64,000 bases of DNA from Calothrix sp. NIES-2098 (lineage in GTDB: Bacteria; Cyanobacteriota; Cyanobacteriia; Cyanobacteriales; Nostocaceae), in contig AP018172.1 in NCBI GenBank assembly GCA_002368175.1, positions 2,416,001 to 2,480,000 on the forward strand. The letters run 5' to 3'. Position numbers and translations under genes: made by a program. Every line of letters begins with the position of its first letter. The first letter of the stretch is position 1. This document shows positions 54,261 to 62,757 of the stretch, in pieces. The notes beneath the pieces were generated by a model. The model worked only from the letters and a program-made list of their open reading frames with translations, did no database searches and was not told the DNA's origin.

Positions 54261-55937
54261 TTATTTTTGCAAGATTTCTATTATTTCTCTCTTTTGTTTA
54301 TCGATCATATCAGCAATTCTAATTTGGTATTTTTTTGCTTCATCTATCTTTTTATCAATATAATTAGGATCGGGATAAAATAGACGAAAAATTACGGCTC
54401 CCACAAACATTCCAATGGGGAAAATAAAAGTTGCTAATGTAATTAAAATAGCCATTCCTATATCGCCACGTAACAAAAGAAATGCGACTAAAAAAATTAT
54501 AATATATCCAGCTACAATACAGTAGATTAAACTAATACTTATCTTCGCATTTTCTGTTTCATATTGACTAATTTTTAATATTATAGGAGCAAGTTGATTT
54601 TGTTTATAAATATCATAAAAACTACTTACTGTTTCCCTTAAACTAGAAGTAGTTTCTCGCAATAATTTATCATACTTGTCTAAAATAATTTGATATTCAT
54701 CTTGTATGTCTACATGGGGAAAATCTGCAACCTTACATGGTAATATTACTTTTTCATAAGTATCCAAATTAATATTTCTAATTTTGGCAAAATTGCTTTC
54801 TAACTTACTTTTTAAATTAAGTGATAAGTTTTTTCTGTTTTGAAATTCTACTTCTCGATTGTGAATTTCTTGTACTACCTTACTTAACCACTCTCGACAA
54901 TCTTGTTTGACTTTTTTCCTACTCAAAGTTTCAGAAAGATATTTAAGATTTTTTGATAAATCTAAAAGTGTATTGTATTGATAATTTACCGAATTATATG
55001 ATTTACTAAATGTAATTGTAGCCACGTAAAGAATAAAGTTGTCTTCACGTAATTTTTCTAAAAAACTATCATTATCTTTTTTAATAAGAGAATCAGCACA
55101 TAAAAATCTCATCAAAGAATTATTGCTTTGTAACCCAAGAAACTTAATCTCAAGTTGTAAATTTTTAATTACTGGGTATAAGCTGACTGAATGGGTTAAA
55201 GATTGTATGTCTCCTATATTTTCAAAAACTTCATTTTCATCTAATTCTGAAGCATTTTCTGCCATTGCTTCAGCCCTTTTCAGTAAATTTACAATTTCTT
55301 GTATTCCCCTCAAAGCAAGAGATTCAATAACTTTCCAACAAACATCAAATTTATTTATGTCTTCATACTTATTAAGTTTAATTAGTAATTTGGTTGACCA
55401 ATCATGAAATATACTACCACCATCTAAATGTAAAGTTAATTCTCTCAGCTTGTTATAATTTCCATAAATCCAAAAACGCAAATACTCCTCGTAATCATTA
55501 CTTTGCGTAAGATTCTGATCAACAAATCTCTTGATTTTAGACTGCATTATCCTTTCAGCAATATTCTTAGGTTCCTCAGTCAAGTGTTGAGAAACAGCAA
55601 TAAAATCAAACTTAATATTCTCAATAGTGGTAGCCGCAGACCAACGAATCAAATCACTTGCACCTGACTTTGCTTGTTCACTCAGCATTACCAATAAATC
55701 ATCACTTTGTTTCAGGCGTTCTTTTACCTCAGCATTGGTAATCTTGCCAAAAGCCTGAATAGTCAAAGCCAGCACCGACTCTAATTTGATACTTCTCAGT
55801 AATTCTACAAACGCATCTACAGGTGGTTTATCACTAGTCGCCAACCCTTCAAATAAATCAATTTCCTCACCTGCATTCTTGCATTCTCGGAAAGCGTTCA
55901 AAATATCCCCAGCAGTCTTGAGGTTAGTGTAGTTCAT
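54261..55937 (-). CDS. Helical (HEAT-like) protein with C-terminal membrane hairpin
   Basis: 558 residues. The N-terminal part (about 1-300) is a helical solenoid resembling HEAT repeats (LRSIKLESVLALTIQAFGKI, LIRWSAATTIENIKFDFIAV). A coiled-coil region follows (about 330-460: KQDCREWLSKVVQEIHNREV). Two adjacent membrane helices (ISLIYCIVAGYIIIFLVAFL and AILITLATFIFPIGMFVGAV) lie near 465-520, then a charged tail (DKQKREIIEILQK). It is not a known family to me. Position and strand suggest it belongs to the HerA cassette and could anchor it to the membrane. Confidence 0.7.
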   Translation of the reverse strand: MNYTNLKTAGDILNAFRECKNAGEEIDLFEGLATSDKPPVDAFVELLRSIKLESVLALTIQAFGKITNAEVKERLKQSDDLLVMLSEQAKSGASDLIRWSAATTIENIKFDFIAVSQHLTEEPKNIAERIMQSKIKRFVDQNLTQSNDYEEYLRFWIYGNYNKLRELTLHLDGGSIFHDWSTKLLIKLNKYEDINKFDVCWKVIESLALRGIQEIVNLLKRAEAMAENASELDENEVFENIGDIQSLTHSVSLYPVIKNLQLEIKFLGLQSNNSLMRFLCADSLIKKDNDSFLEKLREDNFILYVATITFSKSYNSVNYQYNTLLDLSKNLKYLSETLSRKKVKQDCREWLSKVVQEIHNREVEFQNRKNLSLNLKSKLESNFAKIRNINLDTYEKVILPCKVADFPHVDIQDEYQIILDKYDKLLRETTSSLRETVSSFYDIYKQNQLAPIILKISQYETENAKISISLIYCIVAGYIIIFLVAFLLLRGDIGMAILITLATFIFPIGMFVGAVIFRLFYPDPNYIDKKIDEAKKYQIRIADMIDKQKREIIEILQK

Positions 55938-56099
55938 ATCGGCGGTAGATTTTATACCCTACGCCTATGCAAAATAACATACAAAAAAATATTAAAGCTT
56001 CAGTGTTTATACTTGGTAAAAGTAAACACTCACCTTGACTTATTTCAGAAGCAAGGAGAGAGAAGGCGATCGCATTTCAAAAATTAATATTCTGATAAT

Positions 56100-56741
56100 C
56101 TATTGCTGAAATTGCGATAACAACCAAGCAATCACTTGACTTTGATTCATTTGGCGACTACGACGAAAAGCCTCTTCTAAAAGAGAGATTTGTAATCCTG
56201 GTAATACTTGAGATTGAGTAATTTTTCGACTACCACCGTTAGCAACAGCAAAAGCAATTACTTGGACGTTCTGTACATCGATAATCCAATATTCATCTAC
56301 TCCTAATTCTTCATAAAGCAGATGTTTTTCACCTTTATCATCTGCTAGCGAAGTGTTCGCAACTTCAATAACCAAATTTGGCGGTGGATAGTTGTCAAGG
56401 TTAATAATAGAAGTTCCCCAAGGAATCACATCGGCATTTTCACCAATGTAATAAGAAACATCAGGCTGTGCATCATTAAAGCCAGTTTTACGGTAAGTAC
56501 AGTTATCATTGCCATTCATAGGAATACCCTTAATAGCTGCGTAGTTACTAGCGGCAAGAATAACAATCGTGTGGTCACGAGCATGGTCACTACTTACTGG
56601 AGGCATTTCAATCCTCATTTTGCGATTGTAGTAGTAGCCCTTAGCTTTTTCGTAGGCAGGATTTTCAATTAATTGAATGTATTCATCCCAAGTAGCAGCT
56701 ACCCAAGTATCAGTTTGTATTTTTGTTTGTAAGTTAGTCAT
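56100..56741 (-). CDS. Uma2-family (DUF820) putative endonuclease
   Basis: 213 residues. The PD-(D/E)xK-like core is visible as DAQPDVSYYIGENADVIP, PPPNLVIEVANTS (ExA) and GVDEYWIIDVQN, the standard Uma2 pattern. Cyanobacteria carry many copies; proven roles are lacking, though a restriction-endonuclease fold is established. It is on the same strand as the HEAT/membrane and HerA genes with a 160-bp gap, so a link to that cassette is possible but weak because the family is so common. Confidence 0.85.
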   Translation of the reverse strand: MTNLQTKIQTDTWVAATWDEYIQLIENPAYEKAKGYYYNRKMRIEMPPVSSDHARDHTIVILAASNYAAIKGIPMNGNDNCTYRKTGFNDAQPDVSYYIGENADVIPWGTSIINLDNYPPPNLVIEVANTSLADDKGEKHLLYEELGVDEYWIIDVQNVQVIAFAVANGGSRKITQSQVLPGLQISLLEEAFRRSRQMNQSQVIAWLLSQFQQ

Positions 56742-56830
56742 AGATAAATTGAGTTTGCTCTTACCTCTTGATAGTAGCTTTGTTTGACTTGCGAACGATA
56801 GGATTTAGACAACCATAAGTAAAGCTAAAT

Positions 56831-57433
56831 ATGCATCCAGAAGAGACAGCAGCCCGATACGATCGCATTGCCAAATGGTGGCAGACTCAACATCAAGATT
56901 CGCTTTATGGTATTGCACAGTTGGAACGGGCGATTAAATTTACTTCTAAGAAGCATTTGGCTATTGATTTAGGGTGCGGAAGCAGTGGGCGTTTTCTCAA
57001 AATCTTAAGCGAACATGGTTTTCAAGTGGAAGCACTTGATATTTCTGAGAAAATGATAGATTTAGCCAAACAACTGCATCCAGATATTACCTTCTATCGG
57101 GAAGACATCTGCTGTTGGACTCCTAGCAAATCCTACAGCTTGATTGTTGCTTGGGACAGCACGTTTCATCTGCCACTAGATATGCAAGAACCTGTTACAA
57201 AAAAATTATGCGATGCACTTGAACCTGGTGGCGTGTTAATTTTCACTTGCGGAGGCGGAGCTAGACAATGTGAGGTTTCTGGAGCATTTCAAGGTCAGGA
57301 ATTTGAGTACAGCACGCTGGGCGTCAATGCTTTCCTCAAGATTCTGAGCGAGCATCATTGTACGTGTCTCCACCTCGAATACGATCAATATCCAGAAAAT
57401 CATGTTTATATTATTGCTCAAAAGACCCGATAG
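56831..57433 (+). CDS. Class I SAM-dependent methyltransferase
   Basis: 200 residues. Motif I is LAIDLGCGSSGRFLKIL (about 47-63), followed by VEALDISEKMIDLAKQLHPD and the post-motif YSLIVAWDSTFHLPL. The Rossmann fold seems complete and the size is usual for small-molecule methyltransferases. The substrate is unknown. It is divergent from the Uma2 gene. Confidence 0.85.
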   Translation: MHPEETAARYDRIAKWWQTQHQDSLYGIAQLERAIKFTSKKHLAIDLGCGSSGRFLKILSEHGFQVEALDISEKMIDLAKQLHPDITFYREDICCWTPSKSYSLIVAWDSTFHLPLDMQEPVTKKLCDALEPGGVLIFTCGGGARQCEVSGAFQGQEFEYSTLGVNAFLKILSEHHCTCLHLEYDQYPENHVYIIAQKTR

Positions 57434-57569
57434 ACCATTGTGATAGTTGCGATCGCCATTTACCGTTCACTGGTTCTAAGCTTGTAATTCATTTAGTGAA
57501 TGCTTCGGTTGTCCGTCGATTCAGGTTGATGATAAGTTGCTTACAGGATGGAATTTCAAGGTGATTTGT

Positions 57570-58001
57570 ATGGCAAGCACAATCGTTGATCCTGGCGATT
57601 TTAGTGAATATAGCAGTCGCCACGTGACCATTGAAGTCACAGGGGGCTGTAATCGAGGGTTAATGCGGAAGGCAAAGTACACAAAGACAATCCCTTATAG
57701 TTGTCTGTCTCAAACAATTCAAAGTATTAATCGCCTTGGTGGCAAAATTACCAGCGTTACCTTATCACCTTCTCATACTCAAGTCTCAACAACACCATCT
57801 CACATAACTGAAAGCGATGTCTTAGCTTCAGCACATCCAGATGAATCTGTATTCTCATTCCCCCAGCCTCAGGAACAGAAACACCCTGATGACACCTGTG
57901 AGATCGTAAAACCAACTCCAGCGCCGCAGGAAAAAGAAGCGATACCTGCGAGGAACGCAGTTTCCAACTCAGTAGAGTATACCTTTACAGAAGAGTGGTG
58001 A
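57570..58001 (+). CDS. CpcD-like linker domain protein with Pro-rich tail
   Basis: 143 residues from ATG 57570 (MASTIVDPGDFSEYSSRHVT). Residues about 15-65 match a CpcD-type phycobilisome linker domain (HVTIEVTGGCNRGLMRKAKY, TIPYSCLSQTIQSINRLGGK). The rest is a Pro/Ser/Glu-rich disordered tail (PTPAPQEKEAIPARNAV). Ordinary CpcD capping linkers are 80-90 residues and lack such a tail. It may cap a rod or tie it to another component. It lies upstream of the ccaR/cpcL locus. Confidence 0.75.
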   Translation: MASTIVDPGDFSEYSSRHVTIEVTGGCNRGLMRKAKYTKTIPYSCLSQTIQSINRLGGKITSVTLSPSHTQVSTTPSHITESDVLASAHPDESVFSFPQPQEQKHPDDTCEIVKPTPAPQEKEAIPARNAVSNSVEYTFTEEW

Positions 58002-58286
58002 TTAAAAAGTCAAAAGAGAATATCTCTAAATCAATTTAGGCGGTTAATACCAATTTTTGCTTTTACATTTTCAGTTTTGGCTTTTGCCTTTTTCAGACCC
58101 GATTTTGATGAATTGCCATCAAGTGATTTGTATGCGATCGCAGTAGCAAGCGATTAGTTTTTGCTGCTTTGGATTAATTTAGAACAATTCCCAATTATAG
58201 AAATCAAACAACATTACAAATAATATTTAAATTACGTATATTTATTACAAAATAAGTATCAATACCCAACTATCAGCACACAACTC

Positions 58287-58661
58287 ATGCCCCAGATCGA
58301 TCAATCTGCTTTGAAAGCTCGAAATACATTAATCGCTATGTTTCTGGTGCTGTGTATCCTAGATGCGACGCTAGTAATGATTGCACGGGATAGATGGGCT
58401 ATTGGACGCATCTTACTCACAATTGTAGTCATGTACTTTGTTCTCCAAGGGCGGAAATGGGCAAAATGGCTGATGATGGGTATCTGTAGTTTGCTAGCTG
58501 TCATTCTCGTAACAATGGCGATCGCACTGAGTTCAAAGCTCTCCACTGTTCTTATCGTAGGAAGTTTGATCCTAGCCGTTCTCAGCGCCATCATTACTAT
58601 CTATCTGGCTAGTAGCAGAGATTTAAATTATTACTTCTCCTGGAAAAGGCAAAATGCTTGA
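58287..58661 (+). CDS. Small four-helix membrane protein
   Basis: 124 residues with four hydrophobic helices (near 15-32, 40-53, 59-79, 84-105): TLIAMFLVLCILDATLVMIA, LLTIVVMYFVLQ, WLMMGICSLLAVILVTMAIA, VLIVGSLILAVLSAIITIYL. No recognised family or functional residues. It lies between the CpcD-like gene and ccaR, converging on the latter with a 36-bp gap. Confidence 0.65.
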   Translation: MPQIDQSALKARNTLIAMFLVLCILDATLVMIARDRWAIGRILLTIVVMYFVLQGRKWAKWLMMGICSLLAVILVTMAIALSSKLSTVLIVGSLILAVLSAIITIYLASSRDLNYYFSWKRQNA

Positions 58662-58697
58662 TATCGAATTGCAGTGAGATTTAATAATTTAGTTGCA

Positions 58698-59399
58698 TCA
58701 GAAATTATTAACTTCTCGGTTGTAATTAAGTTGATTGAGACGATAACCCATACTCCGAACTGTCTCAATTAGGTCTTCTGTGGCTCCTGCTGCTTTGATT
58801 TTTTGGCGCAAACTCCGGATATGAACCTTGATTGTATTTTCTTCTGGTGGCGATTCTAACGTCCAGATGTGTTCAACGATCGCACGACGACTGAGAACGC
58901 GACGACCATTCCGCAACAGTAATTCTAAGATTCCGTACTCTTTGGGCGTCACATATATGGGAGTTTCCCCATAACTGACTTCATAGGTGCTGGGATTGAG
59001 GCGCAAATCGCCCCATTTGAGAATTGGCGGGGATGTCACGCATCCTCGTCGCAGTAAGGCGCGAATGCGCGCAAATAGTTTTTGTAACTCGAATGGTTTA
59101 ACTATATAGTCATCTGCTCCCACATCCAGCGCATTAATTTCATCGTGGATTGTGTTACAAGCAGTGAGCATGAGAATAGGCAAGTTATAACTTTGCGATC
59201 GCAAACGCTGGCAAAGACTTATACCATCTAATTGGGGTAACATCACATCCAGCAATAGCAAATCATAATTTAGGGTTTTGGCTTGATGCCATCCGGCTTC
59301 TCCATCATGCACAACATCAACTACATAAAGCTGTTCGCTTAGAGCTGCTGCCAAGGTTTCTGCAAGGCACACATCATCTTCAACCAGGAGAATCCGCAT
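58698..59399 (-). CDS. ccaR: CcaR-like OmpR-family response regulator
   Basis: 233 residues from ATG 59399 (MRILLVEDDVCLAETLAAAL); a TTG at 59423 is possible but unneeded. The receiver has E7-D8-D9, phosphoacceptor D51 (LLLLDVMLPQLDG) and K in YIVKPFE. The winged helix (about 130-225) has TPKEYGILELLLRNGRRVLS and ENTIKVHIRSLRQKIKAAG. The sequence closely recalls CcaR, the green-light regulator controlled by the CcaS sensor. The divergent gene encodes a CpcL-type linker and a CcaR-type G-box lies between, which supports the assignment. No ccaS gene is in the window. Confidence 0.75.
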   Translation of the reverse strand: MRILLVEDDVCLAETLAAALSEQLYVVDVVHDGEAGWHQAKTLNYDLLLLDVMLPQLDGISLCQRLRSQSYNLPILMLTACNTIHDEINALDVGADDYIVKPFELQKLFARIRALLRRGCVTSPPILKWGDLRLNPSTYEVSYGETPIYVTPKEYGILELLLRNGRRVLSRRAIVEHIWTLESPPEENTIKVHIRSLRQKIKAAGATEDLIETVRSMGYRLNQLNYNREVNNF

Positions 59400-59902
59400 A
59401 CAAAATCGGGATAGGTTTGCCAACTTTGCGTCTTTACACCTGAGATCCCCTTCACAATTTTACGAGAATTCTTCCTAATTTGATGAAAAAATATTTGCTT
59501 ATCAGTTTTTGTGTCTAATTTTTTCAAAAAAATATAACAATATATCAATATTTATTACTTTAAGTAATTCTTTCCGATTTCTTTACCGTTTTCTCACCAG
59601 TTTCCTTACTGTTGCTATGCGATTATCTAGTCTCAGAGGTGAATGGCACTAATACCAATTCAAAACTCGATTTTGGCGGATTGGTATAAAATCAGCCGAC
59701 GACAGGATAGGGAAAAAATTCGTTCAACAATATCTCTACGTCAGAGCATTTCTCCACGCCACTTGCTATGCTCTGTCTTGAGTTACTCTTTGCAAGCTCT
59801 TCTGTACGTCAGCCTTAACTCTTAACTTAGTGCTATTCCAGTTTGAGAGGTTTTTTGCGTAAGTCATGTTGATTGATATTTAGCTGACTTTGGAGAACCC
59901 TG
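59400..59902. other. Regulatory spacer between ccaR and cpcL
   Basis: About 500 bp. The upstream half is AT-rich; the CcaR G-box is at 59570-59591. A cpcL transcript starting about 40-50 bp past the box would have a leader of 270 bases or more. A 60-codon frame at 59643-59825 is not convincing. Confidence 0.5.
59570..59591 (+). promoter_or_regulatory. CcaR-type G-box (tandem direct repeat)
   Basis: Two 11-bp direct repeats in immediate succession: CTTTCCGATTT (59570-59580) and CTTTACCGTTT (59581-59591). The first fits the published CcaR-binding pattern CTTTNCNATTT exactly; the second differs at one position. An 11-bp period places both on one DNA face. It lies 312 bp before the cpcL start and 171 bp before the ccaR start. 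Confidence 0.75.
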
Positions 59903-60649
59903 ATGTCGATTCCTCGATTAGAATATGCACCTTTATCTCAAAATCATCGAGTAGAAGGGTTTGAAGTTCCAAGCGATGAACAACCCAGGATTTACACTAC
60001 CGACAACCTTCTGGCTGCTTCCGAAATGGATATGTTGATTATGGCAGCCTATCGCCAGGTTTTTAACGAGCAACAGATGCTAGATAGCCATCGTCAGCGA
60101 TTTTTGGAGTCTCAGTTGCGGGCTGGTCAAATCATGGTGAGAGACTTCATTCGCGGATTGGTACTGTCCGATTCTTTCCGCAGACTTACCTACGACAGTA
60201 ACAATAACTATCGGTTTGTCGAGATTTGCATTCAGCGAATTCTGGGTCGTAATGTTTATAGCGATCGCGAAAAACTTTCCTGGTCGATTGTGCTAGCGAC
60301 TAAAGGATTGCAAGGTTTTATCGATGATTTACTCAACGCCGATGAATACCTGAGTAACTTTGGTTATGATACCGTTCCTTACCAGCGCCGCCGCATCTTA
60401 CCGCAACGCACTCAAGGCGAACTTCCCTTTGCGCGGATGGCGCGTTATGGCGAACACTATCGAGACAAGCTTCCCCATCTTTTGCGCCGCATTCCTACAG
60501 GGATTTTTGAACAATTTGAGCGTTTTAGTTTGCAAACCTTGCTTACCCGTGCTGACTGGACTACCAGCTTCGGTCTGATCGGTTTTTTCATACTAGTAGC
60601 TTTCCTGCTCATCCTCTTTTCCGAAGCAAACAACTTGATAGGCGGTTAA
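59903..60649 (+). CDS. cpcL: Membrane-anchored rod linker CpcL (CpcG2-type)
   Basis: 248 residues. Residues 1-180 are a phycobilisome linker domain (RLEYAPLSQNHRVEGFEVPS, RFLESQLRAGQIMVRDFIRG, DDLLNADEYLSNFGYDTVPY). The C-terminus ends in a membrane helix (FGLIGFFILVAFLLILFSEA, about 222-241), the mark of CpcL/CpcG2. CpcL holds core-less rod phycobilisomes at the thylakoid, mainly feeding photosystem I. Ordinary CpcG lacks the helix and attaches rods to the core. The G-box and divergent ccaR suggest induction in green light. Confidence 0.92.
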   Translation: MSIPRLEYAPLSQNHRVEGFEVPSDEQPRIYTTDNLLAASEMDMLIMAAYRQVFNEQQMLDSHRQRFLESQLRAGQIMVRDFIRGLVLSDSFRRLTYDSNNNYRFVEICIQRILGRNVYSDREKLSWSIVLATKGLQGFIDDLLNADEYLSNFGYDTVPYQRRRILPQRTQGELPFARMARYGEHYRDKLPHLLRRIPTGIFEQFERFSLQTLLTRADWTTSFGLIGFFILVAFLLILFSEANNLIGG

Positions 60650-61035
60650 TTGGGAGAATCGTTACAATACAGGCCGATCGATTTTGAGAAAGTGGAGTTG
60701 ATGAAGCCACTAGTAACGCCAGTTGCGATCGCCATTCAAAAACGCACAACAGAATAGGCGATCGCTAACACCGCGCAACTTTACAACTGTTCGCAAAATC
60801 CCAAATTGAGTAATTGCAATTTCTAAATTCTTGAGTAGAATGTTTTGGAGTGATTTTAATTACAAAGTTTACTGACTTCATAGTCAGCTATTCGATTGTA
60901 AAAATCAGATTGCTCCCTCTTGTTTGAGCAAGAGTGTCAGAGATAGATAGATGTGCTAGTCTTTCTTTTGACCTGAGAATTGTTCAGTAGGTAGCATTCA
61001 GCAAAAGTGATATACAGGGGAGATATTGAGAAGTA
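60650..61035. other. Spacer between cpcL and cpcD
   Basis: About 385 bp with two HIP1 sites (near 60726 and 60760) and no ORF. I looked for a second CTTTNCNATTT element and did not find one, so cpcD is probably not under CcaR control from here. Confidence 0.4.
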
Positions 61036-61314
61036 ATGGTAGGTAAATTTAAAATCGGTGCTGGTAGCATTTCTTCATCTGCCAGTCGAGTATTTCGTTA
61101 TGAAGTTATTGGCTTGCGTCAAACTTCCGAAACTAATAATAAATTTGAGATTCGGCATAGTGGTAGCACTTTTATCAATGTGCCTTACTCTCGGATGAAT
61201 GAACAGATGCAGCGAATTAGCCGTTTAGGTGGCAAAATTATTAATATAGAGCCTTTGTTTGTAGAAACTGACGATCCTAGCGCAGTTCCTCACCGTGGTG
61301 GTGGCAGACGTTAG
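61036..61314 (+). CDS. cpcD: Phycocyanin rod-capping linker CpcD
   Basis: 92 residues, starting MVGKFKIGAGSISSSASRVF and containing FRYEVIGLRQTSETNN, TFINVPYSRMNEQMQRISRL and GGKIINIEP, the full CpcD linker domain. The protein caps the distal end of phycocyanin rods. The C-terminus is extended by a short Gly/Arg-rich tail (PHRGGGRR). An ApcC-type core linker is less likely because of the SSSASRVFRYEV start. It lies between cpcL and cpcG. Confidence 0.85.
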   Translation: MVGKFKIGAGSISSSASRVFRYEVIGLRQTSETNNKFEIRHSGSTFINVPYSRMNEQMQRISRLGGKIINIEPLFVETDDPSAVPHRGGGRR

Positions 61315-61513
61315 GATGCGAGATGCGATCGCCTCAAATTGTCTACTAGGACTGCGTACATAAAGCCTTCTTCATGGCGTGTTTTTAGCACTTCTCAGCG
61401 GCTCAATTAAGTTATGTAATTTTTATTAAACTAAATCGAATAATGTCCCCCTTGTCCTTTATGATTATGAGAAATTTGTAAGATTTCATAAAGGAAAGGG
61501 AGATTTTGTATTT

Positions 61514-62269
61514 GTGGCAATTCCTCTTTTAGAATATTCCCCTATTTCTCAAAACCAACGCGTAGCCTCCTATGAGGTTCCCGGAGACGAGCAAGCCAGA
61601 ATCTTCTCTACAGAGAACCTGCTTTCTTCTACAGACTTGGACGTTCTGATTGAAGCAGCTTATCGTCAGATTTTCTTCCATGCTTTTGCTGCGGATCGCG
61701 AGCGTTTCCTAGAGTCACAGCTTCGCAGCGGTCAGATTACAGTACGCGACTTCATTCGTGGCTTGCTGTTATCTAATACCTACAAGCGCAGTTTCTACGA
61801 CCTGAATAGCAACTATCGTTTTGTAGAACAAACTGTACAGCGCGTTCTCGGTCGCGATGTTTACAACAACCGCGAAAAGATTGCTTGGTCGATTGTTGTA
61901 GCGACAAAGGGTATTCAGGGCTTTGTTGATGACTTACTCAACAGTGATGAGTATCTAGAAGCCTTTGGGTACGACACAGTACCTTACCAACGTCGTCGGG
62001 TACTACCCGGTCGGACAGAGGGTGAACTGCCTTTCAACATCAAGTCTCCCCGCTACGATGCTTACCATCGTGCTAAGTTAGGCTTCCCACAAGTCATTTG
62101 GCAGACTAGCGTGCGTCGCTTTACTCCCCCCGAAAGGAAGCCAACAGCAGGTAATCCCGAGCTGTTCTTGGATATGGCTCGGAGTATCAACCCAACAGGC
62201 AACGCACCTCAGCAGTTCTCAGTACAAAATATCGATATTGAGAAAGCGGTACCCTATCGTCGCAAGTAA
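61514..62269 (+). CDS. cpcG: Rod-core linker CpcG
   Basis: 251 residues from a GTG start at 61514 (VAIPLLEYSPISQNQRVASY). The linker domain spans about 10-180 (FLESQLRSGQITVRDFIRGL, NREKIAWSIVVATKGIQGFV, EAFGYDTVPYQRRRVLPGRT). The C-terminal region (FTPPERKPTAGNPELFLDMA, ISINPTG-like segment) is soluble, so this is the ordinary CpcG that joins phycocyanin rods to the allophycocyanin core. It is a paralogue of the cpcL product 1.6 kb upstream. A terminator follows directly. Confidence 0.92.
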   Translation: MAIPLLEYSPISQNQRVASYEVPGDEQARIFSTENLLSSTDLDVLIEAAYRQIFFHAFAADRERFLESQLRSGQITVRDFIRGLLLSNTYKRSFYDLNSNYRFVEQTVQRVLGRDVYNNREKIAWSIVVATKGIQGFVDDLLNSDEYLEAFGYDTVPYQRRRVLPGRTEGELPFNIKSPRYDAYHRAKLGFPQVIWQTSVRRFTPPERKPTAGNPELFLDMARSINPTGNAPQQFSVQNIDIEKAVPYRRK

Positions 62270-62291
62270 GTTACGCTAACAACTTAACCAT

Positions 62292-62335
62292 AGCGTATGT
62301 TGTACTTTTATAAAGATACGGCATACGCTCTTTTA
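62292..62335 (+). terminator. Terminator of cpcG
   Basis: Perfect 8-bp stem AGCGTATG/CATACGCT with a 22-base loop, followed by CTTTTATT. It begins 23 bp after the cpcG stop and ends just before the stop of the convergent XRE gene, so it may serve both. Confidence 0.7.
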
Positions 62336-62337
62336 TT

Positions 62338-62757
62338 CTAAGCACATTCATCATTCTCTGTGCGAAATCCTAGTTCTAGGAGAGCTTTGCGAATTTTGGC
62401 TTTAGAAGGGCGGACTTTGGGCGCGACTAATCCCATTTCTCTAGCAGTCTCAAATAAATCCCGCATCAACATATCCAGCGAACTATCATCCGCATCTTCT
62501 GGAAGCTTCTCAATTCTGGCTTCGTATGCTAGCGTATACAGCTCCAAGTGATGTTTCCCCATAACTCTAGCCAGTTTCCTTAAAGTTTCCGGCGTCGGAC
62601 AGGTTCCCTTAAAACAAGCACCTCTAAGCCTAGGTTGAGGAACACCAGACAATTCCGCCAGACGGTTCATACTGATACCCTGTTCTTCCAAGTATTGAAG
62701 AATGAATCGTCCTAAAGGGGAGCAATCTTCAGCTTTTATTTGCAACCTTGCTGGCAT
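62338..62757 (-). CDS. XRE-type helix-turn-helix regulator
   Basis: 139 residues. An N-terminal XRE/Cro HTH (about 12-65) reads GRFILQYLEEQGISMNRLAE, LSGVPQPRLRGACFKGTCPT, PETLRKLARVMG. The C-terminal 70 residues are helical and acidic (PEDADDSSLDMLMRDLFETA) with a basic end (KVRPSKAKIRKALLELGF), perhaps for dimerisation. The target is unknown. It converges on cpcG. Confidence 0.8.
   Translation of the reverse strand: MPARLQIKAEDCSPLGRFILQYLEEQGISMNRLAELSGVPQPRLRGACFKGTCPTPETLRKLARVMGKHHLELYTLAYEARIEKLPEDADDSSLDMLMRDLFETAREMGLVAPKVRPSKAKIRKALLELGFRTENDECA

Noticed and set aside
56100..56741. Uma2 nuclease as the effector of the HerA cassette
   Set aside because: Same strand and nearby, but Uma2 genes are very common in cyanobacteria and the 160-bp gap gives no coupling; kept as a weak possibility only.
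59643..59825. 60-codon frame between ccaR and cpcL
   Set aside because: No family resemblance or RBS; lies in the probable leader of cpcL.
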